A stretch of 64,000 bases of DNA from JAJZAM01 sp027391075 (GCA_027391075.1 DAHYHI010000015.1:62001-126000), one strand, 5' to 3'; shown: positions 36,239-45,675, numbered from the stretch's first letter. The notes: generated from the sequence alone by a model not told the origin. Numbers and translations: made by a program.

Positions 36239-37468
36239 CTACGACTCGAGCCGCTTGGCTATCAGGTCTACCCTGGCTTGGGAGTTGTTGGCGTCGGCCC
36301 CTCGATGATCCAGCAAGGCTAGTCGGTCGGCCTCTGCCTCTTTCGCCGCAGTGGTGTCGGCGGCAGCGAGGCGGGCCTCGAAACCTTCCGCGACCAACTT
36401 CTCGGCCTCGTCGACCAAGGCAGCTACCATGTCCGCTTCGGGCACTACCCTCACGATCTGACCCCGTATGAATAGGTGCCCCCTGTGGCGTCCGGCCGCA
36501 ATACCGAGGTCGGCCGAACGGGCCTCGCCAGGACCGTTGACCACGCATCCCATGACGGCCACTTGCAAGGGTATCTGGCGGTTCTCCAGGGCGGCCTGGG
36601 CCTCTTGCGCTACTTTGTAGACGTCGATCTCAGCACGGCCACAAGCAGGACATGCTATCAAGTCCACTGAAGTGCGCTTACGTAGACCTAGGGCTTCGAG
36701 CAGCACCCTGCCCGCCTTAGCTTCCTCGACAGGGTCGGTGGTGAGCGAGTACCTGATCGTGTCACCGATGCCCTCACACAACAGGGTCGCTATTCCCGCA
36801 GTGCTCTTGATCGTACCCGCCGGCGGGGGTCCTGCTTCGGTGACCCCGAGGTGGAGCGGATGGTCGGTGACCTCGGAAAGTTGACGGTAGGACTCGATCA
36901 TGAGCGGAACGTTCGACGCCTTGACCGAGATTTTTACGTTATCAAAGCCCTCTTCTGCGAAAAGCCCCAGCTCGATCTGGGCTGATTCAACCAGCGCTTC
37001 GGGGGTCGCACCGCCATACTTCTTCATCAGACGGGGATCTAGGGACCCTGCATTCACGCCGATTCGCACCGGTACGCCCCGGTCCTTGCACTCCCTCGCA
37101 ACTAGGCGTATCTCCTCGGCCTTTCGCAGGTTTCCCGGGTTGAGACGAAGGCAGTTGACGCCGGCTTCGAGAGCGGCAAGCGCCATCTCGACGTGGAAGT
37201 GTATGTCCGCGACGATCGGTACTGGGCTTCTCGGTACGATCCGCGCCAAGCCCTCCGCTGCCTCCTTCTCGTTACAGGTGCAACGCACGATGTCTGCGCC
37301 AGCGGCTTTGAGAGCGTAGATCTGAGCGAGCGTCCCGTCGACGTCAGCTGTCTTGGTGGTGGTCATCGACTGCACCGTGATAGGCGCGCCACCTCCCACC
37401 GGGACGGAGCCGACCATCAACTGGCGGGTTTGTCGCCTCGGGAACCTTACAGCGGGGGATACGGGCAT
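36239..37468 (-). CDS. ispG: 4-hydroxy-3-methylbut-2-enyl diphosphate synthase
   Basis: Iron-sulfur enzyme of the MEP isoprenoid pathway. The 409-residue protein has the TIM-barrel start (PITVQSMTTTKTADVDGTLAQ), LRLNPGN, the FeS cysteines in LIACPACGRAEID and the third in VMGCVVNGPGEA. A mildly acidic C-terminal tail of about 35 residues is extra. ispG, an M50 protease and dxr follow one another in Actinomycetota, and the order is kept here. Confidence 0.96.
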   Translation of the reverse strand: MPVSPAVRFPRRQTRQLMVGSVPVGGGAPITVQSMTTTKTADVDGTLAQIYALKAAGADIVRCTCNEKEAAEGLARIVPRSPVPIVADIHFHVEMALAALEAGVNCLRLNPGNLRKAEEIRLVARECKDRGVPVRIGVNAGSLDPRLMKKYGGATPEALVESAQIELGLFAEEGFDNVKISVKASNVPLMIESYRQLSEVTDHPLHLGVTEAGPPPAGTIKSTAGIATLLCEGIGDTIRYSLTTDPVEEAKAGRVLLEALGLRKRTSVDLIACPACGRAEIDVYKVAQEAQAALENRQIPLQVAVMGCVVNGPGEARSADLGIAAGRHRGHLFIRGQIVRVVPEADMVAALVDEAEKLVAEGFEARLAAADTTAAKEAEADRLALLDHRGADANNSQARVDLIAKRLES

Positions 37469-37495
37469 GGCCCCAGGCTACCGGTTGCCTTAGAG

Positions 37496-38878
37496 TCAGC
37501 TGAGGCTTCGCAGGTCTATATACATCGACCCCAAGGCAAAGACGGCAATAACAGCGAGACCGGCGTACATGACCGGAAGAAGCTTCGCCATGTCTACGCG
37601 GTAGGGCCGTCTGATGCTGCGAACGCCTTCGTAGATGTCCACCGCGACGCGACCTCCGTCTAATGGGAACAGCGGAACCAGGTTGAACAGGCCGATGGAG
37701 ATGTTTACGACCGCCAGAAGCCAGATCAGTGTGGGGAGGCCGCTCTGAGATGCCTCGTTTATAACGCTTGGAAGGCCTATGACCGTTGTAAAACGCTCCG
37801 ACGAGGTCGATGCCGCCTTGGAGCTAGACAACTCGTTGACGAAGGCACTCACCCCGTGGAAGCTCACGAGCCCTCCAAGCGCATCGAGCGTCCGCGCCGA
37901 CACCGACACGAACGCACCCCCGGCGTCGCTCAGCGACGACAGGAACGAGGAGTGGATGAGGGGGCTGACCCCGATCCCCAGCACTCCGACTTTCCCGGTG
38001 GGAAAGCCGGCGGAGCTTGCGTTGGGAACCGTGTCCGCCGCTACGGGCGTAGCGTGAAGGGTGACGTCCCGGCCAGCCCTGTCGACGGTGAAATCCAGGG
38101 GAACCCCGGGGTGTCCCTGGATGAAGGACGCCAACTGCGTCCACGTGGCGTAGTGCACCCCGTCGATAGCGACGATCCGATCGCCTAGCTTGAAACCCGC
38201 CTGCTGGGCGGGGCTCGTCTGGCCGGAAAACCCGATGATCTGAGCGATTGGGTTGCTAGCAGGGACCTGCGACAGATAGCCGCTCTGGTCGCCTGTCCAA
38301 AAGAACATGGAAAACAGCAAGACCAAGGCGATGAGGAAGTGCATCGCCGAGCCGGCCACGTCAATAACGAAACGGCGCAGAAACGGGGCGTGCCTGTAAG
38401 TGCGCTCCTCGAAGGCAGGGTCGACATCCTCGAGGTTGTTCATCCCGACGATACGGCAGTAACCCCCGAGGGGTATCGCCTTGACGCCGTACTCTGTCTC
38501 ACCTCGACGGACTGACCACACCCTCGGCCCGAACCCGAAGAAGAACTCTGTCACCTTCACTTTTCCGGTCCGGGCAGCAATGTAATGGCCAAACTCGTGA
38601 GCGACGATGCAGCCTGCGAGAAAGAGGGTCGCCAGCACCGTCTCGCCGTAACCTGCCGCGTAGCCTGCCACCACGATAAGAGCGGCTACACCGACGAGTT
38701 TGGCCAGGTCGAGCAGCTGGTTTGGCGGAGACAGCTTCTGGCGGCCTCCTGGGTAGTCATACCCCTCGTCTTGTCCCGCAACGCCATTCTCGCTACGGGA
38801 CGATAACGCCGAGGGGCGTCCAGTCAGTACCAGCCGTCCAGTCCCGCCTCCACCTTTGTCCGATACGGTCCCGGTCAC
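37496..38878 (-). CDS. M50 site-2 protease (Rip1/RseP family)
   Basis: Intramembrane zinc metalloprotease that in related bacteria cleaves anti-sigma factors. The 460-residue protein has HEFGH (H94, E95, H98), one PDZ domain (about 225-290; QQAGFKLGDRIVAIDG), four or so membrane segments and the third-ligand motif LFPLDGG near 404-410. A 50-residue hydrophilic extension precedes the first membrane segment. GTG start overlapping the dxr stop by four bases. Confidence 0.93.
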   Translation of the reverse strand: MTGTVSDKGGGGTGRLVLTGRPSALSSRSENGVAGQDEGYDYPGGRQKLSPPNQLLDLAKLVGVAALIVVAGYAAGYGETVLATLFLAGCIVAHEFGHYIAARTGKVKVTEFFFGFGPRVWSVRRGETEYGVKAIPLGGYCRIVGMNNLEDVDPAFEERTYRHAPFLRRFVIDVAGSAMHFLIALVLLFSMFFWTGDQSGYLSQVPASNPIAQIIGFSGQTSPAQQAGFKLGDRIVAIDGVHYATWTQLASFIQGHPGVPLDFTVDRAGRDVTLHATPVAADTVPNASSAGFPTGKVGVLGIGVSPLIHSSFLSSLSDAGGAFVSVSARTLDALGGLVSFHGVSAFVNELSSSKAASTSSERFTTVIGLPSVINEASQSGLPTLIWLLAVVNISIGLFNLVPLFPLDGGRVAVDIYEGVRSIRRPYRVDMAKLLPVMYAGLAVIAVFALGSMYIDLRSLS

Positions 38879-40074
38879 TTGGCGCTCGTCGATCCCAAGC
38901 GCTCCACGGCTAGACGGGCGAAGTGACGCCCTGATCGATCAGCCTCGAGCACGTCCTCCACGCTACCTGGGACACCGAGGCTGTAGTTGTCGAGGGCCTG
39001 CTGGATCACCTTTGGAATGTCAACCCAGCGAATGCGCCCGCCGATGAATGCCTCGACGGCAACCTCGTTTGCGCCGTTGAGCCACGCGGGTGCACAACCG
39101 CCGGCGCGCCCTGCTTCGTAGGCCAGGCCGAGGCAGGGAAAGGAATCCCGGTCAGGTGGCTCGAAGTCGAGCTGGCGGCTTGCGGTCCAGTCCAGAGCGC
39201 CGAAGGGGGTTCCCAGGCGTTCCGGGTAGGAGAGGGCGTAGCCGATAGGGAGTCGCATGTCGGGGTCGGAGAGCTGAGCCAGGGTCGCTCCGTCGGCTGT
39301 TTCGACCATCGAGTGCACTACGGACTGCGGGTGCACCACGACCTGCACGTCGTCGTAGTCGACACCGAAAAGCTCGTGGGCTTCGATCACCTCAAGCCCT
39401 TTGTTCATTAGGGTCGATGAGTCCACCGTGATCTTCGGTCCCATTGACCACGTCGGGTGGTCAAGGGCCTGGGCCAGCGTCACCTCGCGGAGCGCGCTCG
39501 ACGGCATGCCTCGGAAAGGCCCACCGCTAGCGGTGAGGATGATCCGCCGCAGCCGTGTCCCGTCGATGTCAGGTAGCGCGGCCATCTCCCCCGGCGAAAG
39601 GATCGCGCGCAAGCATTGGTGGATAGCGCAGTGTTCCGAGTCGACCGGGATGATCTCGGCCCCGGGGGTACGCCGAGCAGCCTGGACGACCGGGCCACCC
39701 GCGATCAAAGATTCCTTGTTCGCAAGCGCCAGCCGGCGGCCGTCTTCGAGGGCGGCGAGGGTTACGGGAAGCCCCGCGAAGCCGACGACGCCATTAACTA
39801 CGACGTCCGCTCCGACCGAGATCGCCTCGAGCGCGCCGGCGCCCACGAGAAGCTCGACCCCCCTCGGAAGAATCTCGGCGAGCTCGGCTGCTCCTGAGGG
39901 GTCGGCGAGGGCCACTCGCTGCGCTCCTAAAACCCGCGCCTGGTCAGCCAGGGTCCGAAACGAGCGGTGGGCTCCTATGGCGACCACCTGGAACTCGTCG
40001 GGTGCTCCCAGCACCACGTCCACGGCTTGGCGGCCTATCGATCCGGTCGAGCCGACCAGGCTCACCGTTCGCAA
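38875..40074 (-). CDS. dxr: 1-deoxy-D-xylulose 5-phosphate reductoisomerase
   Basis: Second step of the MEP pathway, making 2-C-methylerythritol 4-phosphate with NADPH. The NADPH loop is GSTGSIG within the first 15 residues; NKESLIAGG, DSEHCAIHQ and the SGGPFRG motif follow. The TTG at 40074 gives 399 residues and begins just before the conserved strand; the open frame to 40293 overlaps cdsA and is rejected. Confidence 0.95.
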   Translation of the reverse strand: MRTVSLVGSTGSIGRQAVDVVLGAPDEFQVVAIGAHRSFRTLADQARVLGAQRVALADPSGAAELAEILPRGVELLVGAGALEAISVGADVVVNGVVGFAGLPVTLAALEDGRRLALANKESLIAGGPVVQAARRTPGAEIIPVDSEHCAIHQCLRAILSPGEMAALPDIDGTRLRRIILTASGGPFRGMPSSALREVTLAQALDHPTWSMGPKITVDSSTLMNKGLEVIEAHELFGVDYDDVQVVVHPQSVVHSMVETADGATLAQLSDPDMRLPIGYALSYPERLGTPFGALDWTASRQLDFEPPDRDSFPCLGLAYEAGRAGGCAPAWLNGANEVAVEAFIGGRIRWVDIPKVIQQALDNYSLGVPGSVEDVLEADRSGRHFARLAVERLGSTSAK

Positions 40075-40079
40075 CTGCG

Positions 40080-42104
40080 TCAGAGCTTGAAGAAGACGAC
40101 TACGAAATAGGCTGCGGGCAGCGCAAGCAGAAGAGAGTCGAAGCGGTCCAGAACTCCTCCATGACCTCCCAGCAGCGTCCCGGAGTCCTTGAGCTGGAGA
40201 TCCCGCTTGAGCAGGGACTCGAATAGGTCGCCCGCAGGAGCGATCAGGCCTACCAGCAGGCCGAGAACGAGACCGTGACGCATACCTCCCCAAGGCGTAA
40301 GCGCCTTGCCTACTATCGCACCGACGATGATCGCTCCGATCACACCACCTAAGTATCCTTCAAGCGTCTTGTTCGGACTTATAGATGGGGCAAGGGCACG
40401 ACTGCCGACAGCCCGTCCCACGAAGTAGGCGGCGATATCGGCGGCGACAGCTACGAGCACAGCGCCGAGGAACTCGCCCTTGCCATGAGGCTGTCGTAGA
40501 AGCAGTGCCGAGAAGGCTCCTAGCAGTCCCACCCAGAAGTAGATCATCACCGTCACTGCGACGTTTACCAACGGCCTGGCTTCGACAACTCCCAGTACGT
40601 ACCATAGGATCGTGCCGGCAAAGGTGAGCCCCGCTACCACCACGACCCCTTCGGATCCCTTCCAATAGGCGCCTAGGACGGTACCGGCGGTCGCAACAAG
40701 CCCGATAAGGGTGGCAGGACTGAAGCCAGCCCCCTGCACCATTCGGAAAGCCTCTGCCGCAGCAAGAACACACACGGCCGCAGCGAGGACAACGAGACCT
40801 TTGGATCCCGCTGCGTACGCAACTATCAGAGCTACTGCCAGACCGGCGCCGACCATGACCCGACCGCGGAGGTCGTCACGGGGATCGGCTCCGTTCGAAC
40901 CAGGGCGAGACGGTGGCCTGACCGGACCTGGGCGCTGCTGGCCAGGTCTCCTGGGCGAGCTAGCGCCAGATTCTGCCCCTCGACCTCGGCGGGGCGTTGC
41001 CCGCCTGGCAGCGGGGTCGCGTTGCCTCGTTACCTGAGCGCGGCTTGGCTGAAGGTCGTCTTGCTCCTCTCCGTCCTCGGAGAAGCCGTCCTCGAAAGCA
41101 GATGTGGCGGCGTCAGACCTTCGCGGGGACCCTGGGCGGGTCCGTCCCCACCGACCCGCCTGACGGGGGCGGAGATCCGAATCGAGCTCGCCGCCGTCGC
41201 GATCGGAGAGGTCGATGACCGGGCTTGCAGCGCCACGCGCCCGGACGCGTTCAAAGTCCTCGTCGAAAGAGTAGAGGTCGGAGTGTTCAGTCCGGTTCGA
41301 GTCGAGAGCTCCCACAGGTGGCTCGTCGCTGACTAGGTCCTCCAGCACGTCCTCCTCATGCCAGCTCTGCTCGTCCCGCCAGTGGGCTTCGCGTCCGCCA
41401 AGCGGACTCCACTCCTCGTTGCCGGAGCGGGGGGAGACAGCGTCATCGTCGAAGTTGAGGCGGGGGACGTCGCCGGTCGGAGGGTCGGTCCAATGGAGCA
41501 TCTCCGGAGCGGAACCGCTGAGCGAGATCGAACCTAGGGAAGGCTCCTCTCCGCCAACGGGGCCTACGGCAAGCTCTGTTGTGCGGTCGTCAGCGCCCGA
41601 CGGCGCCAACGCGACGGGGCCGGCCGGGGTTGCCGGAGGGGAAGCGCCGGCCGGGGAGCGGCGCCTGGAACCGCGATCCTGGGTAGACGTCAAAGGGACC
41701 TCTTTTCCTTGTTGGACATTTTCCTCCTTGCCGGATCCCTCAGGAGAGTCTGGATCCTGCACAACCTCGGGATCGGTTAGTAGCTCGGCTGGCGTTCGTC
41801 GAACTGCGGGCGGCGGAGGTGGCGGACGGTGACGCCTTCTGGGCGGATCAGGGGGACCCTGAGCGAGGGGCGGCAGCGATACTGCCTCCGCTGGATCCAC
41901 GGAGTCTGGAAGCGGGAAGCGGTGAGCCGGCCGGGGTCCCGAGGGCGTCGGCGGAACGTCGCCGAATCGGAGTTCGTCTTCAGGCCGCCGCCCGCCGGCT
42001 TCGCCCGCGTCCAACGCCGCTTGGGCCTCCTCAGCTTTGAGTATCCTCACGCCTTCGCCATGCTTGGGGTCTGGGCGGGGAGGCACTTCATTGCGCTCGT
42101 CCAT
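40080..42104 (-). CDS. cdsA: Phosphatidate cytidylyltransferase with long disordered N-terminal extension
   Basis: Makes CDP-diacylglycerol for phospholipid synthesis. Residues about 416-674 form the membrane enzyme, with multiple hydrophobic helices and the C-terminal signature KDSGTLLGGHGGVLDRFDS. The first 415 residues are hydrophilic, rich in Pro, Asp, Glu, Ser and Arg, with no recognised domain and a poly-Pro run near 94-99. Two short patches look less random: RILKAEEAQAALDAGEAGG (20-38) and GDVPPTPSGPRPAHRFPLP (48-66). CdsA is usually 260-300 residues. frr ends 10 bases upstream. Confidence 0.93.
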   Translation of the reverse strand: MDERNEVPPRPDPKHGEGVRILKAEEAQAALDAGEAGGRRPEDELRFGDVPPTPSGPRPAHRFPLPDSVDPAEAVSLPPLAQGPPDPPRRRHRPPPPPPAVRRTPAELLTDPEVVQDPDSPEGSGKEENVQQGKEVPLTSTQDRGSRRRSPAGASPPATPAGPVALAPSGADDRTTELAVGPVGGEEPSLGSISLSGSAPEMLHWTDPPTGDVPRLNFDDDAVSPRSGNEEWSPLGGREAHWRDEQSWHEEDVLEDLVSDEPPVGALDSNRTEHSDLYSFDEDFERVRARGAASPVIDLSDRDGGELDSDLRPRQAGRWGRTRPGSPRRSDAATSAFEDGFSEDGEEQDDLQPSRAQVTRQRDPAARRATPRRGRGAESGASSPRRPGQQRPGPVRPPSRPGSNGADPRDDLRGRVMVGAGLAVALIVAYAAGSKGLVVLAAAVCVLAAAEAFRMVQGAGFSPATLIGLVATAGTVLGAYWKGSEGVVVVAGLTFAGTILWYVLGVVEARPLVNVAVTVMIYFWVGLLGAFSALLLRQPHGKGEFLGAVLVAVAADIAAYFVGRAVGSRALAPSISPNKTLEGYLGGVIGAIIVGAIVGKALTPWGGMRHGLVLGLLVGLIAPAGDLFESLLKRDLQLKDSGTLLGGHGGVLDRFDSLLLALPAAYFVVVFFKL

Positions 42105-42114
42105 GGTGTCCTCC

Positions 42115-42684
42115 TCAGACGGAAAGAAGTTCGTCCTGCTTGTGGACCAGGATTCGATCGATCTCCGAGACGTGCTCGTGGGTCACCTTGTCGAGATCCT
42201 TCTCTGCACGATCCAACTCGTCGCTCGAAATTTCTCCGTCCTTTTCGAGTGTTTCGAGGTCCTTGCGGGCGCTTCTGCGGCACCCACGCACCGCGACACG
42301 GCCCTCTTCGGCTTTGTGGTGAGCGACCTTGACCATCTCCTTGCGACGATCCTCGGTAAGAGGCGGAAAGTTAAGTCTTATGGTCGTTCCGTCATTGTTG
42401 GGGTTCACCCCTAGGTCGGAGTTCTGGATCGCCTTCTCGATAGCTCGAAGAGAGCCCTTGTCATAAGGGGATATCACCATGACCCTCGCCTCTGGCACCT
42501 GAATCCCCGCCAGCTGCTGGAGAGGCACCTCGGAGCCGTAGTAGTCGACTCTGAGCTTCTCAACGAGCGCCGGGGCGGCCCTCCCGGTCCTGATGGTCGA
42601 CATCTCCGAGCGGGTGTGCTCCACCGCCTTTTCCATCTTCGCGCGGCAGTCCTCGATTACGGCGTCGACGTAGCTATCCTCCAT
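42115..42684 (-). CDS. frr: Ribosome recycling factor
   Basis: Splits post-termination ribosomes with EF-G. The 189-residue protein matches RRF (SEMSTIRTGRAAPALVEKLRV, YDKGSLRAIEKAI, NNDGTTIRLNFPPLTEDRR). RGCRRSARKD replaces the more usual RNIRRDA segment. The ATG at 42684 overlaps the pyrH stop by one base (TAATG); an open frame reaching 42786 is inside pyrH. Confidence 0.96.
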   Translation of the reverse strand: MEDSYVDAVIEDCRAKMEKAVEHTRSEMSTIRTGRAAPALVEKLRVDYYGSEVPLQQLAGIQVPEARVMVISPYDKGSLRAIEKAIQNSDLGVNPNNDGTTIRLNFPPLTEDRRKEMVKVAHHKAEEGRVAVRGCRRSARKDLETLEKDGEISSDELDRAEKDLDKVTHEHVSEIDRILVHKQDELLSV

Positions 42685-43427
42685 TATCGGATAAGCGTAC
42701 CTATCCGCTCGCCTCCGAGGACGCCATGAAGGTTCCCGGGTGTCATAATGGAGAAAACTCTTATCGGCAAGCTGTTCTCCCGGCACAGGGTGATGGCGGT
42801 CAGGTCCATCGCCCGAAGGTCCCGGGCGAGCACCTCGTCGAAACTGACCTCGTGCAGAAGGCGGGCATCCGTGTCGATCTTAGGATCGGCATCGTAAACG
42901 CCGTCAGCACCCCCGTGCGTCCCTTTCAAGAGCACCTGAGCATCGATCTCGATCGCTCGCAGCGCTCCCGCCGTGTCGGTGGTGAAGAAAGGGTTGCCGG
43001 TGCCCGCCGCGAAGACGACGACACGCCCCTTCTCAAGATGCCGGATGGCCCTCAGCCGAATGTAGGGCTCAGCGATCTGCGACATACCGATCGCGGTCTG
43101 GACTCGCGTGGGCTGACCCTGGCGCTCCAAGGCGTCTTGAAGCGCCAGAGCATTGATCACCGTTGCGAGCATGCCCATGTAATCGGCGCTAGCCCTGTCC
43201 ATCCCAGAAGCCAACCCGGTCGTGCCACGCCAGATGTTTCCCCCACCGACGACTATCGCCACTTGAGTGCCTAAGGAGGAGCAGACTTCGGCTATCTCCT
43301 TGGCTATCCTCTCGACGACGACGCCGTCAATGGTCTCGTCCGCTGCTCCACTGGCGAACGCCTCGCCTGAGAGTTTCAGCAGCACCCTGCTCCACGGCGG
43401 CTTGGAGATCGCTTCTTGCGAGTTCAC
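42684..43427 (-). CDS. pyrH: Uridylate kinase
   Basis: Phosphorylates UMP to UDP. The 247-residue amino-acid-kinase-fold protein has LLKLSGEAF, VGGGNIWRG (glycine-rich substrate loop), and GTHGGADGVYDADPK. GTG start. It is coupled to frr, the standard tsf-pyrH-frr order, though a stem-loop separates it from tsf. Confidence 0.96.
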   Translation of the reverse strand: MNSQEAISKPPWSRVLLKLSGEAFASGAADETIDGVVVERIAKEIAEVCSSLGTQVAIVVGGGNIWRGTTGLASGMDRASADYMGMLATVINALALQDALERQGQPTRVQTAIGMSQIAEPYIRLRAIRHLEKGRVVVFAAGTGNPFFTTDTAGALRAIEIDAQVLLKGTHGGADGVYDADPKIDTDARLLHEVSFDEVLARDLRAMDLTAITLCRENSLPIRVFSIMTPGNLHGVLGGERIGTLIR

Positions 43428-43501
43428 AGTAGACCAAGACTAGTGGCGCACAGACCGACCGTCCGCGATAGGTGCAACCCCGGCTCCCAAACCCGAACGA
43501 A

Positions 43502-43540
43502 CTGCTGGTTGTCCCCTCCTCGGAGGGCTCCAGCCAGCAG
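43502..43540. terminator. Two-part stem-loop between tsf and pyrH
   Basis: CTGCTGG pairs with CCAGCAG, and inside it CCCTCC pairs with GGAGGG around a two-base turn. It lies 20 bases after the tsf stop. No U-tract follows, so it may attenuate or protect an mRNA 3' end rather than fully terminate. Confidence 0.5.
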
Positions 43541-43560
43541 CCCGACCGTAAAGGATTTGC

Positions 43561-44364
43561 TCAGGACCCGATGACCACCTGGGCGAAACGGGTGACCTTG
43601 ACGCCACCGAGGAACTGCTCGACGCTCAGTTTGTCGTCCTTGGCATAAGGCTGCTCAAGCAGGACGCCGCCTGGCGTCCGCTTATACCAACCGTTGAGCT
43701 TCCCGTCGACGATTTTGGCTACTGCCGCTTCAGGCTTGCCCTCGTTACGGGTCTGCGCCTCCAAGGTCGCCCTCTCCGAAGCGACATCAGCCTCGGGAAC
43801 CTCGTCCCGCCTTACGAAGGTCGGCCTGGCAAAAGCCACGTGCACGGCTACGTCGTGGGCCTGCTCTGGAGTTCCACCGTCTAGCTCGACTAGGACCGCG
43901 TTCACTCCCCTCCCGTTTTGCACGTGGAGGTACGAGTCGAGCACGTGCCCCGGGGGGGCCTCGAAACGCTCGACACGACCAACCTCGATATTCTCCCTCA
44001 GAGTCAGACGCAAGTCGTCGATCGAGTCCTTCTTGCTGTCCAGGGCTTCGACGCCTTCTAGTGCGACGAGGCGGGCGAGATCCTCGACCATATCCACGAA
44101 CTGTGGGGACTTCGCGACGAAGTCCGTCTCTGACTTCAGCTCCACGAGAGCAGCCCGGTTCGCTTCGACTACCACCGCTACCGCGCCCTGTGAGTTGTCC
44201 CGACCGGAACGCTCAGCTGCCTTGCCCAGACCACGCTCACGAAGCCACGCCGTCGCAGCGGCGAAGTCACCTTCGGTTTCCGTCAGTGCTCGCTTGGCGT
44301 CCATCATTCCGGCCCCGGTAGCGTCCCTAAGGGCCTTTACGTCTTGTGCTGTGAAACTGGCCAT
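43561..44364 (-). CDS. tsf: Translation elongation factor Ts
   Basis: Nucleotide exchange factor for EF-Tu. From the ATG at 44364 it has 267 residues, starting FTAQDVKALRDATGAGMMDAKRAL, with the EF-Tu-contacting region TDFVAKSPQF. An open frame to 44559 lies in rpsB and is rejected. It follows rpsB by 10 bases. Confidence 0.96.
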   Translation of the reverse strand: MASFTAQDVKALRDATGAGMMDAKRALTETEGDFAAATAWLRERGLGKAAERSGRDNSQGAVAVVVEANRAALVELKSETDFVAKSPQFVDMVEDLARLVALEGVEALDSKKDSIDDLRLTLRENIEVGRVERFEAPPGHVLDSYLHVQNGRGVNAVLVELDGGTPEQAHDVAVHVAFARPTFVRRDEVPEADVASERATLEAQTRNEGKPEAAVAKIVDGKLNGWYKRTPGGVLLEQPYAKDDKLSVEQFLGGVKVTRFAQVVIGS

Positions 44365-44374
44365 CTGGTTCTTC

Positions 44375-45379
44375 CTAGTCTTCGTCTGATTCCTGGGTAA
44401 CTGCTGCGCCGTCGACAACCATCGACGGGCCGGTCTGATCCGACGTATCACCTGTCGCCGGGACGCCGGGTGCCGACGCCTCCCCCGCCTCGCCGCCGGA
44501 GTCCTGCGTGGCCTGCGATTCGCCCGGCCCGCGGGTAGCGGCTGCGAGACGTGCCTCACGCTCGGCTTGTGCTATCGCAGCTTGACGGCGAGCCTGGCGC
44601 TGCTGCTCCTCCCGTGCGGCTTCTTCCTCCCGTGTCAGCTGGCGTGGGCCTTCGGGGGTCGGCTGCTGCGGCCCGGAGCGCGAAGCCCGACGGGCCGCTA
44701 TGAAGCGGCCCTCCTCGACAGCCTCAGCGATCACCCGGCACATCAGGTTCCCAGCCCGGATAGCGTCATCGTTGCCGGGAATGACATAGTCGATGACGTC
44801 TGGGTCGCAGTTCGTGTCCACCACCGCCACGATGGGAAGACCCAGCTTCTTGGCCTCAGTGACCGCTATGTGCTCCTTCTTGGTGTCGATCACGAACACA
44901 GCGTCAGGAAGCCGCCCCATGCTACGGATTCCTCCCAGGTTGCGGTGGAGCTTCTCAAGCTCGCGACTCAGGGTCAGCGCCTCCTTCTTGGGCATAGCCT
45001 CGAAGTCACCTGCGGAGCGCATCCGGTCGTACTCGGCCATCTTGGAGACCCGACCTGCGATAGTAGAGAAGTTGGTCAGCATCCCTCCAAGCCAGCGCTC
45101 GTTGACGTAAGGCATGCCGCATTGGGTCGCGTAATTCGAGATCGGATCCTGAGTCTGCTTCTTCGTGCCGACAAACAGGATGCTCCCATTGTTGGCCACG
45201 AGATCACGGACGAACGAATAAGCGGTGTCTATGCGCTCCAGAGTCTGGTTGAGGTCGATGATGTAGATGCCGTTACGCTCGCCAAAGATAAACCTCTTCA
45301 TCTTCGGGTTCCAGCGGCGGGTCTGATGACCGAAGTGGACTCCGGCCTCCAAAAGCTGTCTCATGGTGACTACGGCCAT
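44375..45379 (-). CDS. rpsB: 30S ribosomal protein S2 with extended C-terminus
   Basis: The first roughly 225 residues are typical S2 (MRQLLEAGVHFGHQTRRWNPKMKRFIFGERNGIYIIDL, in two parts; ERWLGGMLTNF; PDVIDYVIPGNDDAIRA). About 105 further residues, rich in Glu, Ala, Gln and Arg, then Gly, Thr and Asp, end in TQESDED; they are predicted disordered. Many actinobacterial S2 proteins have tails, though this one is long. It is first in the rpsB-tsf transcript. Confidence 0.96.
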   Translation of the reverse strand: MAVVTMRQLLEAGVHFGHQTRRWNPKMKRFIFGERNGIYIIDLNQTLERIDTAYSFVRDLVANNGSILFVGTKKQTQDPISNYATQCGMPYVNERWLGGMLTNFSTIAGRVSKMAEYDRMRSAGDFEAMPKKEALTLSRELEKLHRNLGGIRSMGRLPDAVFVIDTKKEHIAVTEAKKLGLPIVAVVDTNCDPDVIDYVIPGNDDAIRAGNLMCRVIAEAVEEGRFIAARRASRSGPQQPTPEGPRQLTREEEAAREEQQRQARRQAAIAQAEREARLAAATRGPGESQATQDSGGEAGEASAPGVPATGDTSDQTGPSMVVDGAAVTQESDED

Positions 45380-45675
45380 GATCGTGAACTCCTTCCCAGC
45401 GGTTTGTGAAAGGCCAAGCTGTTAGCACCCCTAGACGGGGTGACCGTGGGCACAGCCAGGCGTATTCTTGGTATTTAATAGTTTTGTCGTGTGTTTCCGC
45501 GTTCGAATCTATCGGACGCTTTTGGCATTTACGCCTGAAAAGACGTACTGCCTTCGGAGTCTAGCCTGAGAACCTTGCTCTCATCAACGCCGCGGCGAAG
45601 CCGAAGATGACAAAGTCCACGGCCAATCTGATGGCTCCTCTTGGCGTATCATGTCTTGCAGAACCACAGGGTATC
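45380..45675 (-). promoter_or_regulatory. rpsB upstream region with leader hairpin
   Basis: This 296-base stretch between whiG and rpsB contains no convincing gene. A hairpin at 45426-45442 (CACCCC/GGGGTG around a five-base loop) lies about 50 bases before rpsB, where S2 autoregulatory elements occur in other bacteria. An AT-rich patch near 45470-45485 is the most promoter-like segment. Confidence 0.4.

Noticed and set aside
45495..45516. tRNA T-loop-like GTTCGAATC
   Set aside because: Flanking bases do not pair into a T-stem and no acceptor, D or anticodon stem is present.
45561..45626. 21-residue hydrophobic open frame on the minus strand with GAGGAG upstream
   Set aside because: Has a plausible ribosome site and sequence like VDFVIFGFAAALMRARF, but it is too short to call without conservation data.
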